Part shown: in pieces, positions 6,393 to 9,963 of the stretch
Numbering within the stretch: the first letter of the stretch is position 1
Layout of the letters: every line of letters begins with the position of its first letter
DNA from: Geothrix sp.
GTDB lineage: Bacteria; Acidobacteriota; Holophagae; Holophagales; Holophagaceae
Direction: 5' to 3'
Length of the DNA stretch: 9,963 nt
NCBI GenBank assembly: GCA_023701165.1
Contig: JAMPXL010000016.1
Span: 1 to 9,963 of the forward strand
Program-made: the position numbers and the translations under genes
The notes under the pieces: model-generated
Database searches by the model: none
Told to the model about the DNA's origin: nothing
The model's input: only the letters and a program-made list of their open reading frames with translations

Positions 6393-8261
6393 TCAGAAAT
6401 CCAGGTTCCCGGTCATCCGCGTCCCGTCCTTCTGGAAGGCCTCCAGGAACCGCACGATGCGCCGCTCCGCCTCGGGCAGGCTCTCCACGCCCAGGTTGAG
6501 GTTCAGCAGGTCCACATACCAGGGGGCCTTGATTTCGCTCTGGACATAGGTCTGGACGATGGCCCGGGCGATGGGCAGGGTGGTGTCCTTGGAATCGTCA
6601 TGGACATCGCGGTTGCCGGCCCTGCGGAGCTTGGCGTATTCCTCTTCGAGCAGGCGCGCGAAGAGGGCGGGCGTGAAGGCGTCCCCGGCGGCGCAGCCGG
6701 TCTCCGCATCGGCCTCGGTGAGCCGGGCCCCCTTGTGGATCCACTCCCACAGGATGGACAGCCGGATCTCGCCCGTGGCCATGTCCTCCATGAGGTAGAG
6801 CACGTCGTCGTTGCCGAAGAAGTCCGCGGGCTTGAGCGCCGCCGCCTGGAAGCCCCGCAGGAAGGCGTTGCCGTACTGCAGGGCCACGGAGAGCAGGTCC
6901 CGGGCTCCGGCGATGGTGCGGGGCGCGGGCTCCAGCTGCATGAGGCCCGCGGCATCCCCGGGCTCATAGGTCATCGCCGGGAAGGCCCGGCCCGCCTGGT
7001 TGTCCTGGCCGGCCTTCTCCCACACGGGCCGCACGATGTGGACCATCTTCCAGTGGGCCACCCACTTGCCCGAGGCGCCCTCGCGCTGCTCGCGCTCGGC
7101 CCCGGCCACGGCCCGCTTCATGCTGGCGGCCACGCCCTCCTCGCTGCCCACGGGGATGTTGGGTTCCATGCCCCCCTGCCACAGGGCGAAGCGGCCGTGG
7201 CGGTCCGGCGTGTTCATGGCCCGGCGCACGCGGTCCTCGTAGGTCCGCATGTAGCCGTAGGTCATGGTGATGGACTGGATGTTGGGGTTCACGAAGTCCC
7301 GGTCCCAGGCCAGGGCGTCCGAGACGCTGTTGATGTAGTCCCAGCGGCCCGTGTTGAAGCCCACGAAGTGGGGCGACAGGGCGGCGCGGATCTCCATGAG
7401 CTGGAAGCACTGCTCCAGCTGCTCCACCAGCACGTAGCACTTGATGGTGCCCACGGGCAGGCCCAGGTGGGCCTCCAGGCCCAGGATGATGCGGTTGAAG
7501 AAGGCGGCGTCCTCGGCGGTCTGGGTCTTGGGCAGGTACAGCACGAGGCTGCGCCCCGCGGCGCGCAGGCGCTCGTGGTTGTTCACCACGTAGAGCGCCA
7601 TGTCCGCGATGGAGGCCGAGAAGCCCTGGCCGTCCAGGCGGATGTGCCGGTCATCCAGGTGCAGGCCCCGCACCCGGTAGATCACGGTGGTGAAGTCCAG
7701 CTGCTTCCGCCAGTCGGCGATGATGGCGCGCCCGAAGAAGCCCTGGGCCCAGCGGTTCATCTCCCCGGCCACCTCCTCGGCCACCTCCAGGAACAGCGGA
7801 TCCCGGGCGATGGCGAGCTTGAGGTTGCGGTGGTTGTCCAGGGACATGGTGTCCACCTGGCCCAGCGCGTCCTCGCCGTCGAACATCCAGCCATCGGCAC
7901 CGGAGAGCAGGGCGTAGGCCACGTTGCGGATGCCCGAGCGCACGTCCGAGCGCGGCTTGGTGGCGGGCCCCGTGCCCTGGATCCACTGGCGCTGGAGGTC
8001 CGTGGGGATCACGGCGCCGTCGAAGTTCCCGGACCGGGCGTCGGCCACGGTGATCTGCGTGCCCGGGATCAGCGCAGCCGGGTCAAGGAAGCTGATGCGC
8101 TCGCCCTTTTCCGCACGCCGCTTCCGGCGGGCGGTGCGCTGGGCCATGAGCTCGCGGCGGGGGGCATTGAGCGGCGCCAGGGCCTCCAGGGCGCGCAGCG
8201 CCTCCGGCGTGTACACATCCGGGTAGCTGGCGAGGACGTCATCGCGGAATTCGAGGGTCAT
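6393..8261 (-). CDS. aceB: Malate synthase (AceB-like, long form)
   Basis: Malate synthase condenses glyoxylate with acetyl-CoA to give malate. The start at ATG 8261 (622 aa) is set by GGAG seven bases upstream; an in-frame ATG at 8291 adds ten residues without family similarity. The N-terminal helical part (YTPEALRALEAL, then APRRELMAQR) matches malate synthase A. The TIM-barrel has RVRGLH (196-201, the RPRGWH-type catalytic arginine), magnesium ligands E280 in VLVEQL and D308 in GRWDYI, and probable catalytic base D493 in LMEDMATGEI. The spacing of the two ligands, 28 residues, equals that of E427 and D455 in E. coli malate synthase G. KWVAH (399-403) matches the TWVAHP block. At 622 residues it is longer than malate synthase A (about 530). 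Extra sequence lies around residues 150-190, and the C-terminus is divergent. It sits 64 bp after glycerate kinase. No isocitrate lyase gene is visible. Confidence 0.87.
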   Translation of the reverse strand: MTLEFRDDVLASYPDVYTPEALRALEALAPLNAPRRELMAQRTARRKRRAEKGERISFLDPAALIPGTQITVADARSGNFDGAVIPTDLQRQWIQGTGPATKPRSDVRSGIRNVAYALLSGADGWMFDGEDALGQVDTMSLDNHRNLKLAIARDPLFLEVAEEVAGEMNRWAQGFFGRAIIADWRKQLDFTTVIYRVRGLHLDDRHIRLDGQGFSASIADMALYVVNNHERLRAAGRSLVLYLPKTQTAEDAAFFNRIILGLEAHLGLPVGTIKCYVLVEQLEQCFQLMEIRAALSPHFVGFNTGRWDYINSVSDALAWDRDFVNPNIQSITMTYGYMRTYEDRVRRAMNTPDRHGRFALWQGGMEPNIPVGSEEGVAASMKRAVAGAEREQREGASGKWVAHWKMVHIVRPVWEKAGQDNQAGRAFPAMTYEPGDAAGLMQLEPAPRTIAGARDLLSVALQYGNAFLRGFQAAALKPADFFGNDDVLYLMEDMATGEIRLSILWEWIHKGARLTEADAETGCAAGDAFTPALFARLLEEEYAKLRRAGNRDVHDDSKDTTLPIARAIVQTYVQSEIKAPWYVDLLNLNLGVESLPEAERRIVRFLEAFQKDGTRMTGNLDF

Positions 8262-8268
8262 GGCAGCG

Positions 8269-8272
8269 CTCC
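8269..8272 (-). promoter_or_regulatory. Shine-Dalgarno GGAG for the malate synthase start at 8261
   Basis: On the minus strand GGAG is followed by seven bases and then ATG. This supports 8261 over the in-frame ATG at 8291. Confidence 0.65.
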
Positions 8273-8325
8273 ACGTCAAAAGGGTCAGCATTCAGGCAGG
8301 TTCATTATCCGCGATCGGGCGGGGC

Positions 8326-9471
8326 TCATCCGCGCAGGGACAGGCCCACCTTCACCAGGCGGCAGGCCCGGGCGGCGGCGGCTTCCACGAGAGCCGCGCC
8401 CTGGCCCATGCAGGCCTCCAGGGTCATGGGCTGGGGCACCGCGGTGGCCAGGGCATCGATGCCGTGGGCCAGCACCTCGTCCGCCCCATCGCCCAGGCCT
8501 CCGGCGATGCAGATCACCGGCACGCCGTGGCGCTTGGCCACCGCCGCCACGCCCACGGGGGCCTTCCCCATGGCCGTCTGGAAATCCGTGCGGCCCTCAC
8601 CGGTGATGACCAGGTCCGCGTCCTGGACCAGGGCCTCGAAGCCCGTGGTCTCCAGCACGATGGCCACGCCGGGCCGCAGGCTGGCGGGCGTGAAGAACAG
8701 CAGCCCCGCGCCCAGGCCGCCCGCGGCCCCGGCGCCGGGCAGCAGCGCGACGTCCCGGCCCGTGGCGGCCTTGGCCGAGTCCGCGAAGACGCCCAGGGCG
8801 GCATCCAGTTCCTGCACCATCTCCGGCGTGGCGCCCTTCTGGGGGCCATAGACCGCCGAGGCGCCGCGCGGGCCGCAGAGCGGGTTGTCCACGTCGCAGG
8901 CCACCAGGACGCTGGCTTCTGCCAATCGCGGATCCAGGGCCGACAGGTCGATGCGGGCCAGGCGGGCCAGGGCGGCGCCGCCCTCGGGCAGCTCGCGGCC
9001 CGACCCATCGAGGAAGCGCGCCCCCAGGGCCCGGGCCATGCCCGTGCCGCCGTCATTGGTGGCGCTGCCGCCGATGCCGATGACCAGCTTGCGCAGGCCC
9101 GCATCCAGGGCGGCCTTCATCAGCTCGCCCGTCCCGAAAGTGCTGGTGATGCGGGGATCGCGGCGCTCCTTCGGCACCAGGGGCAGGCCCGAGGCCGAGG
9201 CCATCTCGAGGAAGGCGGTGCCGCCGTCGCCCGAAATGCCCCAGTGGGCGCGCACGGGCTCACCCAGGGGACCCCGGACCTCCGTGTGCAGGAGGCGGCC
9301 GCCCGTGGCGGCCACGAGCGCCTCCACCGTGCCTTCACCACCATCGGCGATGGGCACCTTGAGCACTTCCGCGTCGTGGAACACGGCATGGATGCCCCGC
9401 TCCATGGCCTCCGCCACGCCCAGGGCCGACACGCTGCCCTTGAAGGAATCCGGAGCCACGATGATGCGCAT
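8326..9471 (-). CDS. glxK: Glycerate 2-kinase (GlxK/GarK family)
   Basis: This 381-residue cytosolic enzyme phosphorylates D-glycerate with ATP, giving 2-phosphoglycerate for lower glycolysis. The family motifs appear in order and full length: PDSFKGS (7-13), ADGGEGT (42-48), GIGGSATNDGG (132-142), GPQKGA (209-214), GAGAAGGLG (246-254) and TGEGRTDFQT (290-299). The length matches the usual 370-390. ATG 9471 is preferred because the protein then begins MRIIVAPDSFKGS, as family members do, and GAGG lies eight bases upstream; an in-frame ATG at 9489 would add six residues. It heads a probable three-gene unit with malate synthase and the S9 peptidase, and lies 133 bp downstream of the permease. 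Glycerate could arise from glyoxylate through tartronate semialdehyde, but those enzymes are not in the window. The symbols glxK and garK cannot be told apart by sequence alone. Confidence 0.93.
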   Translation of the reverse strand: MRIIVAPDSFKGSVSALGVAEAMERGIHAVFHDAEVLKVPIADGGEGTVEALVAATGGRLLHTEVRGPLGEPVRAHWGISGDGGTAFLEMASASGLPLVPKERRDPRITSTFGTGELMKAALDAGLRKLVIGIGGSATNDGGTGMARALGARFLDGSGRELPEGGAALARLARIDLSALDPRLAEASVLVACDVDNPLCGPRGASAVYGPQKGATPEMVQELDAALGVFADSAKAATGRDVALLPGAGAAGGLGAGLLFFTPASLRPGVAIVLETTGFEALVQDADLVITGEGRTDFQTAMGKAPVGVAAVAKRHGVPVICIAGGLGDGADEVLAHGIDALATAVPQPMTLEACMGQGAALVEAAAARACRLVKVGLSLRG

Positions 9472-9479
9472 AGATCGAA

Positions 9480-9483
9480 CCTC
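9480..9483 (-). promoter_or_regulatory. Shine-Dalgarno GAGG for the glycerate kinase start at 9471
   Basis: On the minus strand GAGG precedes ATG 9471 by eight bases. It agrees with the family-typical N-terminus and disfavours the ATG at 9489. Confidence 0.55.
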
Positions 9484-9494
9484 ATCCATTCAGG

Positions 9495-9588
9495 AAAAAA
9501 CTTCACCACCAAGACACCAAGGCACCAAGGCACCAAGGCACCAAGAACTGCTTTGTCTTTTCTTGGTGTCTTGGTGTCTGGGTGGTGA
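9495..9588 (-). terminator. Probable intrinsic terminator or attenuator after the permease gene
   Basis: Read on the minus strand, the octamer hairpin begins 16 bases after the permease stop. It is followed by AAG and six T residues (complement of 9495-9500), the layout of a rho-independent terminator. The stem is unusually long and its loop wide. On the plus strand no comparable T-run follows, so the polarity suits the permease transcript. It may end transcription or reduce read-through into glycerate kinase. The role is inferred from structure only. Confidence 0.45.
9502..9588. repeat. Inverted repeat built of CACCAAGR octamers
   Basis: Five head-to-tail octamers, CACCAAGA/CACCAAGG (9507-9546), are faced across a short spacer by three complementary units (9561-9584: TCTTGGTG twice, then TCTGGGTG). 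Each outer edge carries an extra TCAC/GTGA. The arms can pair over about 28 bp with three mismatches; the two extra left units allow the register to slip. The element is strikingly AT-richer than the genes and occupies most of the 133-bp gap between permease and glycerate kinase. A truncated relative lies at 1-34. This type of element is not a coding sequence, although it is open in one frame. Confidence 0.85.
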
Positions 9589-9604
9589 TCATTTCTTCAA
9601 ATCA

Positions 9605-9963
9605 CTACGGGACGAGCCCCGGGAACAGGAACGCGAAGCCGAAGACCATGAGGCCCAGCAGGATCACGTAGGGGATCGTGTACTTGATGGTCTGGCGCAT
9701 GATCAGGCCTTCCTTGCCCGCCAGGCCCACGGCGGTGGCGGCGATGACGATGCTCTGGGGCGAGATCATCTTGCCCGCGGAAGCGCCTGCGCTGCCGGCC
9801 GAGGCCATGAGGATGTCGGACAGGCCCATGCCCTGGGCGGTGAGCTTCTGCAGGTTGCCGAAGAGGGCGTTGGCCGAGGTGTTGCTGCCCGTGAGGAACA
9901 CGCCCAGGGTGCCGAAGAGCGGGCTCAGGAACGGATACACGTGCTTGCTCACCAGGGCGACGA
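9605..9963 (-). CDS. L-lactate/glycolate permease (LldP/GlcA family), C-terminal part
   Basis: The gene is cut by the right edge; the frame is open to base 9963, and the visible 119 residues are the C-terminal end. GTLGVFLTGSNTSANALFG is the family hallmark (E. coli LldP has a near-identical GTFLTGSDTSSNALF block), followed by GKMISPQSIVIAATAVGLAGKE and a final hydrophobic segment ending in FLFPGLVP. These inner-membrane symporters bring in lactate, glycolate and related 2-hydroxyacids with protons. The GTG at 9952 is an internal valine, not a start. Substrate cannot be decided from the tail. The glyoxylate- and glycerate-using genes downstream make glycolate worth considering beside lactate. 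The stop at 9605 is followed by the octamer-repeat hairpin. Confidence 0.92.
   Translation of the reverse strand, partial: VALVSKHVYPFLSPLFGTLGVFLTGSNTSANALFGNLQKLTAQGMGLSDILMASAGSAGASAGKMISPQSIVIAATAVGLAGKEGLIMRQTIKYTIPYVILLGLMVFGFAFLFPGLVP

Noticed and set aside
3443..6499. A 1018-codon open frame on the plus strand opposite the S9 peptidase gene
   Set aside because: Its translation is Gly/Leu/Val/Arg-rich without recognisable domains, while the minus strand gives a complete signal peptide, propeller and catalytic triad. It is a GC-driven shadow; the equal length to the longest minus-strand frame is coincidence.
8304..8309. GATAAT on the minus strand between glycerate kinase and malate synthase, -10-like
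   Set aside because: No -35-like hexamer 16-18 bases upstream. The 64-bp gap is more simply explained by co-transcription.
6222..8606. A 794-codon plus-strand frame opposite malate synthase
   Set aside because: Low-complexity His/Gly/Val-rich translation, no family motif, no good ribosome site. The minus strand carries conserved malate synthase residues throughout.
8260..9588. A 442-codon plus-strand frame opposite glycerate kinase, running into the octamer repeat
   Set aside because: Shadow frame; its end merely translates the CACCAAGR repeat, a stretch that recurs as spurious protein ends wherever such repeats occur.
9502..9588. The octamer array as a CRISPR or transposon end
   Set aside because: The units are contiguous octamers without spacers and form an inverted repeat. 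No transposase gene or target-site duplication is visible.

Overview
The window is a very GC-rich bacterial chromosomal segment: codon third positions are almost all G or C, and long stop-free shadow frames lie opposite the real genes. No rRNA, tRNA, CRISPR array or insertion sequence was seen. The gene content (lactate/glycolate-type permease, glycerate kinase, malate synthase, secreted S9 peptidase) and the CACCAAGR-type intergenic hairpins would suit an Acidobacteriota (Holophagae/Geothrix-like) genome, but that placement is an impression, not a demonstration.

Left part, plus strand: the tail of an intergenic repeat hairpin (1-47) is followed by a GTG-started gene for a 935-residue fusion. 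Its N-terminal half resembles the glutamate-cysteine ligase GCS2 family, and its C-terminal half is a complete M20 metallopeptidase with all expected metal ligands. After a 113-bp gap comes a small Cys/His-motif protein. It is a stand-alone version of the module that usually ends PAS-type sensor proteins.

Right part, minus strand: reading leftwards, the genes are the C-terminal end of an LldP/GlcA-type hydroxyacid permease (cut by the right edge), glycerate 2-kinase, a malate synthase and a large exported S9-family serine peptidase. The gaps are 133, 64 and 46 bp. The last three are probably co-transcribed. The 133-bp gap holds a hairpin built of CACCAAGR octamers with a T-tract on the minus strand, so the permease transcript may end or be attenuated there. 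The permease, kinase and malate synthase fit the uptake and use of two- and three-carbon hydroxyacids: glyoxylate to malate with acetyl-CoA, and glycerate to 2-phosphoglycerate. The S9 peptidase has no obvious link to that pathway. It converges on the small Cys/His protein with 51 bp between their stops.

The most notable items are the ligase-hydrolase fusion and the paired octamer-repeat hairpins near both window ends. In both copies the G/T-rich arm is followed by a short purine-rich spacer and a T-tract, which suggests a dispersed family of repeat-built transcription terminators.
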